From positions 1 to 6,202 of the forward strand of contig DHVO01000054.1 in the NCBI GenBank assembly GCA_002412705.1: DNA of 6,202 nt, read 5' to 3'. The position numbers were made by a program, and so were the translations under genes. Numbering within the stretch: the stretch's first letter is position 1; each line of letters opens with the position of its first letter. Shown one piece after another: positions 1 to 5,426 of the stretch. Source of the stretch: Bacteroidales bacterium UBA5206. Lineage in GTDB: Bacteria; Bacteroidota; Bacteroidia; Bacteroidales; Tenuifilaceae. The notes beneath the pieces are model-generated. The model made no database searches. It worked only from the letters and a program-made list of their open reading frames with translations, and was not told where the DNA came from.

Positions 1-626
1 TAATTCCAGAGCTGCGACAGTTTGGATTGCCCATCTTTGCTAGTGCAGGTGTACTTGCAGCGGTTATTGGATTTGCCTCGCAGCAGGCGCTATCGAATAT
101 TGTTGGCGGTATTTTTATAGTGATGTTTAAGCCCTTTAGGGTTGGTGATATTGTTAGGATTGGTGCGCAGCATGCAGGTACGGTTGAGGATATTACCCTG
201 CGCCATACCGTTATTCGTAACTTTGAGAATAAGCGGTTGGTTATACCCAACTCCATAATGAATGCTGAGGTAATTGAGAACGCTAATATTACCGATGAGC
301 GAATATGTATATACCTAGAGATAGGCATCGGTTATGAGTCGGATCTCGATAAAGCCCTTTCAATTCTTCAGCATGAGGCCGAATCGCACCCATCATGCAT
401 AGATAAGCGTACTCCAGAGGAGATAAGTGATGGTGTTCCCAAGGTTATTGTGCGCGTAGTAAACCTGATGGACTCAGCAATTATACTTAGAGCATACGTT
501 TGGGGATCAACCCCTAGCGAGGCATTTGCAATGCGTTGCGATCTGCTAAAAACAATGGTGACAAAGTTTAAAGCCAACGGCATAGAAATTCCATTCCCTC
601 AGCGTGTTGTGCATATGAGGGGGTAG
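1..626 (+). CDS. MscS-family mechanosensitive ion channel, C-terminal part (5' end outside window)
   Basis: This is a small-conductance mechanosensitive channel of the MscS family, an inner-membrane protein that opens under membrane tension and releases solutes during hypo-osmotic shock. The frame is open from the left edge (first full codon at 3, reading IPELRQFG), so the gene begins upstream, and the in-frame TTG at 27 is not a credible start. The 207 visible residues begin with the pore-lining third transmembrane helix, rich in Ala and Gly (ASAGVLAAVIGFASQQALSN). The MscS beta-domain signature follows (GGIFIVMFKPFRVGDIVRIG), then VEDITLRHTVIRN and a KRLVIPNSIM segment. The C-terminal alpha/beta domain ends in IPFPQRVVH, a typical family ending. 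The stop is TAG at 624-626. How many transmembrane segments lie upstream cannot be seen, so the subfamily is open. The family call is firm; physiological details are inferred from the family. Confidence 0.93.
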   Translation, partial: IPELRQFGLPIFASAGVLAAVIGFASQQALSNIVGGIFIVMFKPFRVGDIVRIGAQHAGTVEDITLRHTVIRNFENKRLVIPNSIMNAEVIENANITDERICIYLEIGIGYESDLDKALSILQHEAESHPSCIDKRTPEEISDGVPKVIVRVVNLMDSAIILRAYVWGSTPSEAFAMRCDLLKTMVTKFKANGIEIPFPQRVVHMRG

Positions 627-633
627 GGTGTAG

Positions 634-649
634 GGAAACACATGTTTCC
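634..649 (+). terminator. Hairpin just after the MscS gene, possible terminator
   Basis: GGAAAC (634-639) and GTTTCC (644-649) form a perfect 6-bp stem around an ACAT loop, starting 8 bases after the stop codon. The sequence that follows is only moderately T-rich (TGTATGCTTACTTTCTAC) and has no clean T-run. Termination is inferred mainly from position. Confidence 0.4.
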
Positions 650-757
650 TGTATGCTTACTTTCTACTGTACCTAGGCATAATGCGAATTACCAGGGGGC
701 GTTTTTCTATTTTTCAAATATTCTGTAGGCATAGAGGTGGTTTGGTGCGCTTGTCCT

Positions 758-777
758 ATTGCCCCGCTAGGGGCAAT
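758..777 (-). repeat. REP-like hairpin 1 (left unit, minus-strand orientation)
   Basis: ATTGCCCC (758-765) and GGGGCAAT (770-777) form a perfect 8-bp stem around a GCTA loop. On the minus strand the unit reads CTACCGA (787-781), CAG, then the hairpin with loop TAGC. A competing small hairpin, TCTGT (777-781) with ACAGA (789-793), would put the heptamer in its loop. Confidence 0.7.
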
Positions 778-807
778 CTGTCGGTAGCACAGAACGATCG
801 GAGTACT

Positions 808-845
808 TGTCTCGCCCCGTACGGGGCGTTCGAATGAACGAGACA
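808..845. repeat. Composite palindrome with a perfect 16-bp core
   Basis: CGCCCCGTACGGGGCG (813-828) is a perfect palindrome. It is followed by a second, overlapping hairpin, CGTTC (827-831) with GAACG (836-840) around GAAT. The whole is bracketed by TGTCTCG (808-814) and CGAGACA (839-845), which are complementary. The segment could therefore form a long single hairpin with an inner branch, or a three-way cruciform. All pairings are read directly from the sequence; formation in the cell is inference. Confidence 0.7.
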
Positions 846-852
846 TAAGGGC

Positions 853-869
853 ACACCCCTACGGGGTGT
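853..869 (+). repeat. REP-like hairpin 3
   Basis: ACACCCC (853-859) and GGGGTGT (863-869) form a perfect 7-bp stem around a TAC loop. The core CCCC-TAC-GGGG resembles the 813-828 palindrome, and the TAC loop is shared with hairpin 4. No CTACCGA tail precedes this copy. Confidence 0.65.
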
Positions 870-904
870 ATTTCCTGTTTCAGTTGTGTTACCTACCGAT
901 GTTG

Positions 905-919
905 CGTGCCTACGGCACG
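905..919 (+). repeat. REP-like hairpin 4 (right unit, plus-strand orientation)
   Basis: CGTGCC (905-910) and GGCACG (914-919) form a perfect 6-bp stem around a TAC loop. The heptamer CTACCGA lies at 893-899, five bases upstream. This unit mirrors the minus-strand unit at 787-758. Confidence 0.7.
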
Positions 920-1000
920 AAAATTTCTGGTTTTATAAAATCTCAATATTTATGGATATGTTTAATAGTTAAGGGTTAACTTATACTAAAGACATATTAG

Positions 1001-1029
1001 TGATGTCCTCCTCAAAACATCAATTTTGA
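1001..1029 (+). promoter_or_regulatory. Two overlapping, mutually exclusive hairpins in the transposase leader
   Basis: TGATGT (1001-1006) can pair with ACATCA (1017-1022). TCAAAA (1012-1017) can instead pair with TTTTGA (1024-1029). The two stems share 1017 and interleave, so only one can form at a time. They end 19 bases before the transposase ATG. Leader hairpins that limit transposase expression, or subterminal hairpins recognised by the enzyme, are known for IS200/IS605 elements. Which role applies here, if either, is inference. Confidence 0.4.
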
Positions 1030-1048
1030 ACCTTAAAATCCAATTTGT

Positions 1049-1519
1049 ATGTCAAATACTTTTACGCAAATCCACATACAAGTAATATTTGCTGTACAGG
1101 ATAGACTCTCTCTTATCAATAACTTGTGGGAAGAGCGATTGTATAGATATATTTCCGGAGTAATTCAGAATAGAGGACATAAGCTTTTAGCAATTAATGG
1201 TATGCCAGACCATGTTCATATTCTCTTTGGAATGCGTCCTTCTCAATCATTGTCCGATTTGATGCGCGATGTAAAAGGGAACTCTTCATTTTGGATTAAT
1301 GATAATAATTTGGTTGCGGGGCGATTTTCATGGCAGGAGGGGTATGGTGCTTTTTCGTACTCTAAATCACAGGTTCATTCTGTGGCTTCTTACATTGAGA
1401 ATCAAAAACTATATCATGAAAAGAAATCATTTATAGAAGAGTATGTGGAGTTTCTAAATGATTTTGGAGTAGATTATGATTCTAAATATCTTTTTAAGCC
1501 TATAATTAGCAAATATTAG
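1049..1519 (+). CDS. IS200-like / REP-associated HUH (Y1) transposase
   Basis: This 156-residue protein matches the Y1_Tnp (IS200-like) transposase family. These enzymes cut and rejoin single-stranded DNA through a covalent phosphotyrosine link and recognise hairpins rather than long inverted repeats. The metal-binding HUH motif is HVH at residues 55-57, in GMPDHVHILF. The catalytic tyrosine is very probably Tyr115, in SYIENQ, with Gln119 four residues later, matching the Tyr/Gln spacing of IS608 TnpA. PSQSLSDLMRDVKG (64-77) and FSWQEGYGAFSYSKSQ (93-108) are typical of Bacteroidota members. The length is normal for TnpA and nothing appears broken. The ATG at 1049 gives the standard N-terminus (MSNTFTQIHIQVIF). 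No tnpB accompanies it. A hand count of 1081-1140 gives about 37% G+C against about 62% at 4921-4980 in lipA, consistent with mobility. The REP-like hairpins upstream make an REP-associated (RAYT-like) role plausible. Confidence 0.93.
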   Translation: MSNTFTQIHIQVIFAVQDRLSLINNLWEERLYRYISGVIQNRGHKLLAINGMPDHVHILFGMRPSQSLSDLMRDVKGNSSFWINDNNLVAGRFSWQEGYGAFSYSKSQVHSVASYIENQKLYHEKKSFIEEYVEFLNDFGVDYDSKYLFKPIISKY

Positions 1520-1828
1520 GATAAGGGGAAGTAAGCATCAGAACCATATAAAGGAGTAACCAAACCGCATTTAGGAGCAAGGGTGATATTGTTATATGGC
1601 AGAAATCTAAGAAAAATTAACCTAAGATTTAGGATAGCAATTTATCTGGAAGTGATGTGCTAATAATTTGCGAAATAGGCTGTTCTCCTCTAGCTTAGAG
1701 GGGTAGCCTATTTCAAAGTAGTTGACGTTCGCAGAAACTTTATAGCAAGATGCGTACTGTTGAGTGTCTTTATGGATCATTTATGGTTGGACGAACTTTT
1801 TATTTGATAGTGCGTTTGCACCTCCTTG
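1520..1828. other. Non-coding region between the convergent transposase and recJ genes
   Basis: These 309 bases carry no convincing gene. Visible structures are a small palindrome, CCTAA-GAT-TTAGG (1621-1633), and the long hairpin at 1672-1714. A short GTGC-GTTT-GCAC element (1810-1821) lies just past the recJ stop. The right end of any IS200-like element would be expected here, but no boundary can be fixed because this family makes no target-site duplication. Confidence 0.7.
1672..1714. terminator. Long imperfect hairpin, possible bidirectional terminator or element end
   Basis: GAAATAGGCT (1672-1681) and AGCCTATTTC (1705-1714) form a perfect 10-bp outer stem. After a small internal loop (GTT against T), CTCCTCTA (1685-1692) pairs with TAGAGGGG (1696-1703), including one G-T pair, around a GCT loop. 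It lies between two converging genes, 152 bases after the transposase stop and 115 bases past the recJ stop. There is no T-run on either strand, so intrinsic termination is uncertain. A subterminal hairpin of the transposable element is the main alternative. Confidence 0.5.
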
Positions 1829-3598
1829 CTACGTCCCATACTGCTGTTCAATTCTGTTTTGGCGGCGTTCTTCAAGCAGCTCCTGATCGATAAACTTAAT
1901 GTCCTTTATCCTTAGCTGTAGTGTTGTTACTCCGCGGAATACATTCTCATTAATGGTGTAGCAAATGTCAAAGGGCTTTCCGTTATGTATGTCGCGGTAG
2001 TACTCTGCCAGCTGGAAGGCTATGGCTTGGTGTAGCTTTGGGCTATCCTCGTGGATAATGGTGAGCTTAAGGTGCTCCTTGTCGGAGCCAACAAGCCTAC
2101 CTTCTCCATTGTCGTAAACGTTCTCCGATACAAATACGGGAGCCATATTGCCAGGTCCAAAAGGCTGAAACTGCTTGAGTATTCTAAAGAACTTGTCGTT
2201 TACCTCATCTAGAGAAATCTTGGCATCAATGTCAATTTGGGGAACAAGCATAGCGGGGTCTATACTTCTTGAAACGATATCCTCAAAGCGTTCCTTAAAT
2301 TTATCCACATTTTCGGCTTTTAGCGTAAGCCCAGCCGCGTACATATGCCCACCAAAGTTCTCCAGCAGATCGGAGCAGGACTCAATGGCTTGGTAAAGGT
2401 CAAACCCTGGAACCGACCGTGCAGAACCTGTAGCCAGCCCATTTGATTCGGTTAGCACAACGGTTGGACGGTAATAGGTTTCAATTAGCCTTGATGCAAC
2501 TATACCCACAACCCCCTTGTGCCACGATGGGTTGTATAGAACCGTGGTGTTACGATGTTGCATTTTGGGGTCGGAGGCTATCATGCGCATTGCCTCGTGA
2601 GTGATGTTGCGGTCAACGTTTTTGCGATCGTTGTTGCAGGAGTTAATAAGGGCGCCCATCTCGTAGGCCACAACCTCATCGCAGGCGCAGAGCAAATCAA
2701 CGGCCGACTTCCCCGATTCCATTCTACCCGCAGCATTTATTCTTGGCCCAATGCGAAAAACTATATCATCTATGGCAATTTGATGCTTCTCGATGCCCGC
2801 AATTTTAATAATGGATTTAAGTCCCAGCCGTGGGTTTTCGTTTAGCTTCATTAAACCAAAGTGAGCCAGAATGCGGTTCTCGTCAATTACTGGTACTATG
2901 TCCGATGCTATACTAACCACCACTAGGTCTAGGTAGCTGTAAATCTCCTCTGCGGGAATGCCCATTTGCATGCTTAGGGCTTGCAGCAGCTTAAATCCAA
3001 CGCCACAACCAGAAAGTTCCTTGAATGGGTAGGTGCAATCGGTTCTTTTGGGATCCAGCACCGCAATGGCCTCGGGTATTTGTTCGCCTGGCAGGTGATG
3101 GTCGCAAATAATAAAATCTATTTTGCGTTGCTTGGCATAGGCAATTTTCTCAACGGCTTTAATGCCACAGTCAAGTGCTATTACCAAGCTGTAACCGTTT
3201 GCCGACGCGTAATCGATTCCCTTGTATGAGATACCATACCCCTCGTTGTAACGGTCGGGGATGTAGTAGCCAATTTTGGAGTGATGCTTTTTTAGGAAGG
3301 AGTAAATAAGCGCTACGGCTGTTGTTCCATCAACATCGTAATCGCCATAAACCAATATGTTTTCGCCTTGCTTTATCGCTCGCTGAATGCGATTAACCGC
3401 AACCTGCATGTCCTTCATTAGGAAGGGATCGTAGAGATGGCTGAGGTCGGGGCGAAAAAACTTTTTGGCTTCATCAAAAGTGGATATCCCTCGCTGTTGT
3501 AGTAGCGTGGCTAAAACCCTGTCGATGCTAAGTACTTCCTGTAAATGTGTTACAATACCGGGGTTTCCGGTTTCTTTATATATCCACTTCTTTTCCAT
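1829..3598 (-). CDS. recJ: Single-stranded-DNA-specific exonuclease RecJ
   Basis: RecJ degrades single-stranded DNA 5' to 3' in the cytoplasm, working in recombinational, mismatch and base-excision repair. The DHH-family motifs are in order: VYGDYDVDGT (83-92), ALDCG with Asp143, and the CDHH signature with DHH at 166-168, then SIASDIVP and RINAAGRM. The DHHA1 domain follows with SWHKGVVGIVASRLIE, GSARSVPGFDLYQAI and the glycine-rich GGHMYAAGL. A C-terminal OB-like region contains FGPGNMAPVF. No motif is missing. The chosen ATG gives MEKKWIYKE and 589 residues, a normal family length. The frame stays open to a TTG at 3625, but that adds nine unconvincing residues. No Shine-Dalgarno sequence precedes the ATG, only an AT-rich leader. 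It lies 51 bases after the lipB stop on the same strand, so co-transcription is likely. The stop is TAG at 1831-1829, facing the transposase gene. Confidence 0.97.
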   Translation of the reverse strand: MEKKWIYKETGNPGIVTHLQEVLSIDRVLATLLQQRGISTFDEAKKFFRPDLSHLYDPFLMKDMQVAVNRIQRAIKQGENILVYGDYDVDGTTAVALIYSFLKKHHSKIGYYIPDRYNEGYGISYKGIDYASANGYSLVIALDCGIKAVEKIAYAKQRKIDFIICDHHLPGEQIPEAIAVLDPKRTDCTYPFKELSGCGVGFKLLQALSMQMGIPAEEIYSYLDLVVVSIASDIVPVIDENRILAHFGLMKLNENPRLGLKSIIKIAGIEKHQIAIDDIVFRIGPRINAAGRMESGKSAVDLLCACDEVVAYEMGALINSCNNDRKNVDRNITHEAMRMIASDPKMQHRNTTVLYNPSWHKGVVGIVASRLIETYYRPTVVLTESNGLATGSARSVPGFDLYQAIESCSDLLENFGGHMYAAGLTLKAENVDKFKERFEDIVSRSIDPAMLVPQIDIDAKISLDEVNDKFFRILKQFQPFGPGNMAPVFVSENVYDNGEGRLVGSDKEHLKLTIIHEDSPKLHQAIAFQLAEYYRDIHNGKPFDICYTINENVFRGVTTLQLRIKDIKFIDQELLEERRQNRIEQQYGT

Positions 3599-3617
3599 CG
3601 TATAAAAATACACAATT

Positions 3618-3642
3618 TTGGCCAATATTAATGTGTGGCCAA
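3618..3642 (-). repeat. Inverted repeat in the lipB-recJ gap
   Basis: TTGGCCA (3618-3624) and TGGCCAA (3636-3642) are perfect 7-base inverted repeats separated by 11 AT-rich bases, between the lipB stop and the recJ start. No T-run follows on the minus strand. It could be an operator, an RNA-processing hairpin or chance. Confidence 0.4.
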
Positions 3643-3649
3643 GGGGGTG

Positions 3650-4333
3650 CTACACCCAAGTAAAACCAAATACATTGGCAAATTGCTGCTTTATGCCAGC
3701 CTTTACCTCTTGCATGTCAATGGGTTTGCCCTTCTCTTTTTGCAGTGAGGTTACCCCTTTGTCAACAAATCCACAAGGGTTAATGTAGCTAAAATAGTTG
3801 AGATCTGTGTTAATATTAAACGCAAATCCGTGCATGGTAACAAAACGGCTAGCTCTAACGCCTATGGCACAAATTTTTCGCTCTCTGCCTGCAATGCCCT
3901 TATCCAACCAAACACCCGTTGCGCCATCGAGCCTATCGGCAGTAATGCCCTGGGTTGCGAGGTATGCAATAACAACCTCTTCCATCTTGTGGATATACTC
4001 CTTTAGGGTTAGGTTGAGCGCCTCTAGGTTAAGAATAGGGTAGGCAACCAGTTGTCCTGGACCGTGATAGGTAATATCGCCACCACGGTTTATGTGGTAG
4101 TATGTGGCGTTTATGCGCTTAAGCATCTCGTCGGATATTAGCAGGTTGCTGCCTTGTCCGCTCTTCCCTAGGGTGTAAACGTGAGGATGCTCGCAGAAAA
4201 TAAGGTGATGGCGCTTTTTCTGGTCCGATGGGGTGTTTTTTGATTGAAGAACCTCATTAAACCGCTCTTCCTGATAGTCCCATGCCTGTTTGTAGTCGAT
4301 TAGACCAATATCCTCAAAGTTTACATTTTCCAT
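3650..4333 (-). CDS. lipB: Octanoyl-[acyl carrier protein]:protein N-octanoyltransferase LipB
   Basis: LipB moves the octanoyl group from acyl carrier protein to a lysine of lipoyl domains (GcvH, E2 subunits of 2-oxoacid dehydrogenases), the first step of endogenous lipoate synthesis in the cytoplasm. The 227-residue protein shows HPHVYTLGKSG (49-59) and the signature RGGDITYHGPGQ (83-94). The active-site lysine is Lys153 in ERKICAIG. The catalytic cysteine is Cys187 in NPCGF, the residue that forms the thioether acyl intermediate in characterised LipB. The MHGFAFNINTDL segment (167-178) is also typical. The ATG at 4333 gives a normal N-terminus and is the only sensible start. No Shine-Dalgarno sequence is visible. 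It begins 62 bases after lipA, whose product finishes the same pathway, and leads into recJ 51 bases later. No ligase-type LplA features are seen. Confidence 0.97.
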   Translation of the reverse strand: MENVNFEDIGLIDYKQAWDYQEERFNEVLQSKNTPSDQKKRHHLIFCEHPHVYTLGKSGQGSNLLISDEMLKRINATYYHINRGGDITYHGPGQLVAYPILNLEALNLTLKEYIHKMEEVVIAYLATQGITADRLDGATGVWLDKGIAGRERKICAIGVRASRFVTMHGFAFNINTDLNYFSYINPCGFVDKGVTSLQKEKGKPIDMQEVKAGIKQQFANVFGFTWV

Positions 4334-4395
4334 TGCTATGTGGATGCTTTTGTTGGTTTGTGCAGCGTTTGGTGCTAGCTATCCTAATAAATGCT

Positions 4396-5268
4396 TTAGA
4401 GCCTATTTTGTTCATTACGTGCTTTGGCAATTGCCTGTTCGGCATGGTACGATGAGCGAACAAGTGGCCCCGATTCTGCAAATCGGAATCCTTTCTCTAG
4501 CGCAATTTTGCGAAGTTCCTCGAACTCGGTGGGCTCTACGTAGCGCTCAACGGGTAGGTTCTCGTTGCGTGGACGAAGGTACTGCCCAATGGTTATCATT
4601 TGGCAGCCAGCATCAAGCAAGTGATCCATGGTTGCAAGAACCTCTTCGCGGGTTTCGCCTAGGCCAAGCATAATGCCCGATTTTGATAGCACTCCTTGGG
4701 ATGATATGTACTTAATAACCTCTAGGCTGCGGTGGTACTTTGCCGCCGATCGTACCGATGGGGTAAGCCTTTCTACAGTTTCAAGGTTGTGGGCTACAAT
4801 GTCGGCATTGGCGCTAAGCACAATGTCTAGAAGCTGAGTGCTGCCGTTAAAATCGGGAATAAGCACCTCAACCTTAGTGTTTGGGTTAACCTCTTTTACC
4901 TTGCGAATGGTTTCGGCCCAGTGAGCTGCGCCCTCGTCGGGAAGGTCGTCGCGGGTAACCGAGGTAATAACGCAGTGCTTAAGCTGCATGAGCTTAACGG
5001 AATTGGCAAGGTTTTCGGGTTCGTTAGGGTCAACGGTACCCGGTTTACCCGTAGTGGTTGCGCAGAACTTGCAGGAGCGGGTGCAGATATCACCCAAAAT
5101 CATGAAAGTAGCGGTTCCGTTTCCCCAGCACTCGTGTATGTTGGGGCACATGCCGCTGCTGCAAATGGTGTGTAATCCGTGCTGCTTCACTATTTTGTTA
5201 ACCTTGGCATAGTCCTCTCCGCCCGAAAGCCTAATTTTTAACCATGCTGGTTTGCGCTCTCTTTCCAT
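4396..5268 (-). CDS. lipA: Lipoyl synthase LipA (radical SAM)
   Basis: LipA inserts two sulfur atoms at C6 and C8 of protein-bound octanoyl chains to make lipoyl groups, using S-adenosylmethionine and two 4Fe-4S clusters. Counting from the chosen start, the auxiliary (sacrificed) cluster motif CX4CX5C is Cys36, Cys41 and Cys47 (ICSSGMCPNIHECW). The radical SAM motif CX3CX2C is Cys62, Cys66 and Cys69 (CTRSCKFC). The C-terminal RSSYHA supplies the conserved serine ligand. The ATG at 5268 gives MERERKPAWLKIRL, the usual family N-terminus, and 290 residues. An in-frame ATG at 5340 would add 24 residues (314 total), partly encoded by A/T homopolymers and rich in Phe, Arg and Lys. It looks like read-through of the leader. 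The gene is first in the leftward run lipA-lipB-recJ and divergent from lysS. All key residues are intact. Confidence 0.97.
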   Translation of the reverse strand: MERERKPAWLKIRLSGGEDYAKVNKIVKQHGLHTICSSGMCPNIHECWGNGTATFMILGDICTRSCKFCATTTGKPGTVDPNEPENLANSVKLMQLKHCVITSVTRDDLPDEGAAHWAETIRKVKEVNPNTKVEVLIPDFNGSTQLLDIVLSANADIVAHNLETVERLTPSVRSAAKYHRSLEVIKYISSQGVLSKSGIMLGLGETREEVLATMDHLLDAGCQMITIGQYLRPRNENLPVERYVEPTEFEELRKIALEKGFRFAESGPLVRSSYHAEQAIAKARNEQNRL

Positions 5269-5273
5269 TGATG

Positions 5274-5320
5274 TTTTTTTTGCAAAAAAACGAAAAAAAG
5301 TCGGAACAACCCGAATCGGG
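5274..5320 (-). promoter_or_regulatory. Homopolymer-rich lipA leader with possible attenuator-like hairpins
   Basis: Read on the minus strand, just before the lipA ATG are T7 (5299-5293), CG, T7 (5290-5284), GC and A8 (5281-5274). The last three units form a T7-GC-A7 palindrome. Upstream, CCCGATTCGGG (5320-5310) can fold as CCCG/CGGG. Overlapping it, TCGG (5314-5311) can pair with CCGA (5304-5301), one base before the first T-run, which resembles a weak terminator. The stems are only 4 bp, so regulation is speculative; the tracts themselves are certain. Confidence 0.35.
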
Positions 5321-5399
5321 ATGCGAACTTGTTTATGCATAGGTAAAGCGTAGAATTTTCATTAAGTTGCCTAATGTTCTTAAACTTCTTCTAAATAGC

Positions 5400-5407
5400 T
5401 ATATTTG
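5400..5407 (+). promoter_or_regulatory. Probable Bacteroidota -7 promoter element of lysS
   Basis: TATATTTG at 5400-5407 matches the Bacteroidota -7 consensus TAnnTTTG exactly and lies 19 bases ahead of the lysS ATG, giving a short leader. The expected -33 TTG at 19-21 bases upstream is poor (GTT at 5376-5378); a true TTG (5367-5369) is too far away. Confidence 0.6.
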
Positions 5408-5410
5408 CAC

Positions 5411-5424
5411 CCTAAATTTTTAGG
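5411..5424 (+). promoter_or_regulatory. Dyad at the lysS transcription/translation start
   Basis: CCTAAA (5411-5416) and TTTAGG (5419-5424) are a perfect 6-base inverted repeat around TT, between the -7 element and the lysS ATG at 5427. It includes AGGA (5422-5425), which is too close to the ATG to be an ordinary ribosome binding site. It may be an operator or chance. Confidence 0.3.
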
Positions 5425-5426
5425 AA

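Larger units (their letters stand above)
758..919. repeat. Cluster of four REP-like palindromes
   Basis: Four hairpins follow one another at 758-777, 813-828, 853-869 and 905-919. The last three read TACGG on the plus strand at the loop and 3' arm (820-824, 860-864, 911-915). The outer two are each preceded, on opposite strands, by the heptamer CTACCGA: plus strand at 893-899, minus strand at 787-781. The result is an inverted pair of 'heptamer + hairpin' units. The heptamers are also complementary to each other, so the interval 781-899 could close into one multibranched structure. Short palindromes with a conserved 5' tail, arranged as inverted pairs near a Y1 transposase, are the hallmark of REP/BIME/REPIN elements. 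Assignment to that class is inference, since genome-wide copies cannot be checked here. Confidence 0.65.
627..1048. other. Structured non-coding region between the channel gene and the transposase gene
   Basis: These 422 bases contain no convincing coding sequence. They hold, in order, a small hairpin next to the MscS stop, a cluster of four GC-rich hairpins (758-919), a 10-bp palindrome TTTTATAAAA (931-940), and two overlapping inverted repeats just ahead of the transposase start (1001-1029). The palindrome cluster is GC-rich while its flanks are AT-rich. No promoter close to the Bacteroidota consensus was found for the transposase gene. Confidence 0.8.

Noticed and set aside
27..29. TTG at 27 as the true start of the MscS-family gene.
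   Set aside because: The frame is open to the left edge with sensible codons, and a start here would remove the first transmembrane helices that every MscS channel needs.
776..840. tRNA-like pieces: a TCTGT/ACAGA hairpin with CGGTAGC loop resembling a D-arm, and GTTCGAAT resembling a T-loop.
   Set aside because: No 7-bp acceptor stem, anticodon arm or proper 5-bp T-stem can be drawn around them. The pieces are better explained by the palindrome cluster.
758..919. CRISPR array.
   Set aside because: The repeats are palindromes of differing sequence at irregular spacing and in opposite orientation, with no constant direct repeat, unique spacers or cas genes.
1810..1821. GTGC-GTTT-GCAC as an intrinsic terminator for recJ.
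   Set aside because: The stem is only 4 bp and no T-run follows on the minus strand.
1750..1828. Short plus-strand reading frame beginning ATGCGTACTGTT, running into the recJ 3' end.
   Set aside because: It has no ribosome binding site or recognisable protein features and overlaps recJ on the opposite strand.
2175..3229. Plus-strand open frames inside recJ, and similar frames opposite lipB and lipA.
   Set aside because: They lie wholly within well-supported genes on the other strand and show no recognisable protein features.
3596..3625. Longer recJ form starting at TTG 3625.
   Set aside because: It adds nine residues (MAKIVYFYT) without family support; the ATG at 3598 gives the usual N-terminus MEKKWIYKE.
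5266..5340. Longer LipA form starting at ATG 5340.
   Set aside because: The extra 24 residues come partly from A/T homopolymers and do not resemble LipA N-termini. The ATG at 5268 begins directly at the conserved region. It is kept only as a point to test.
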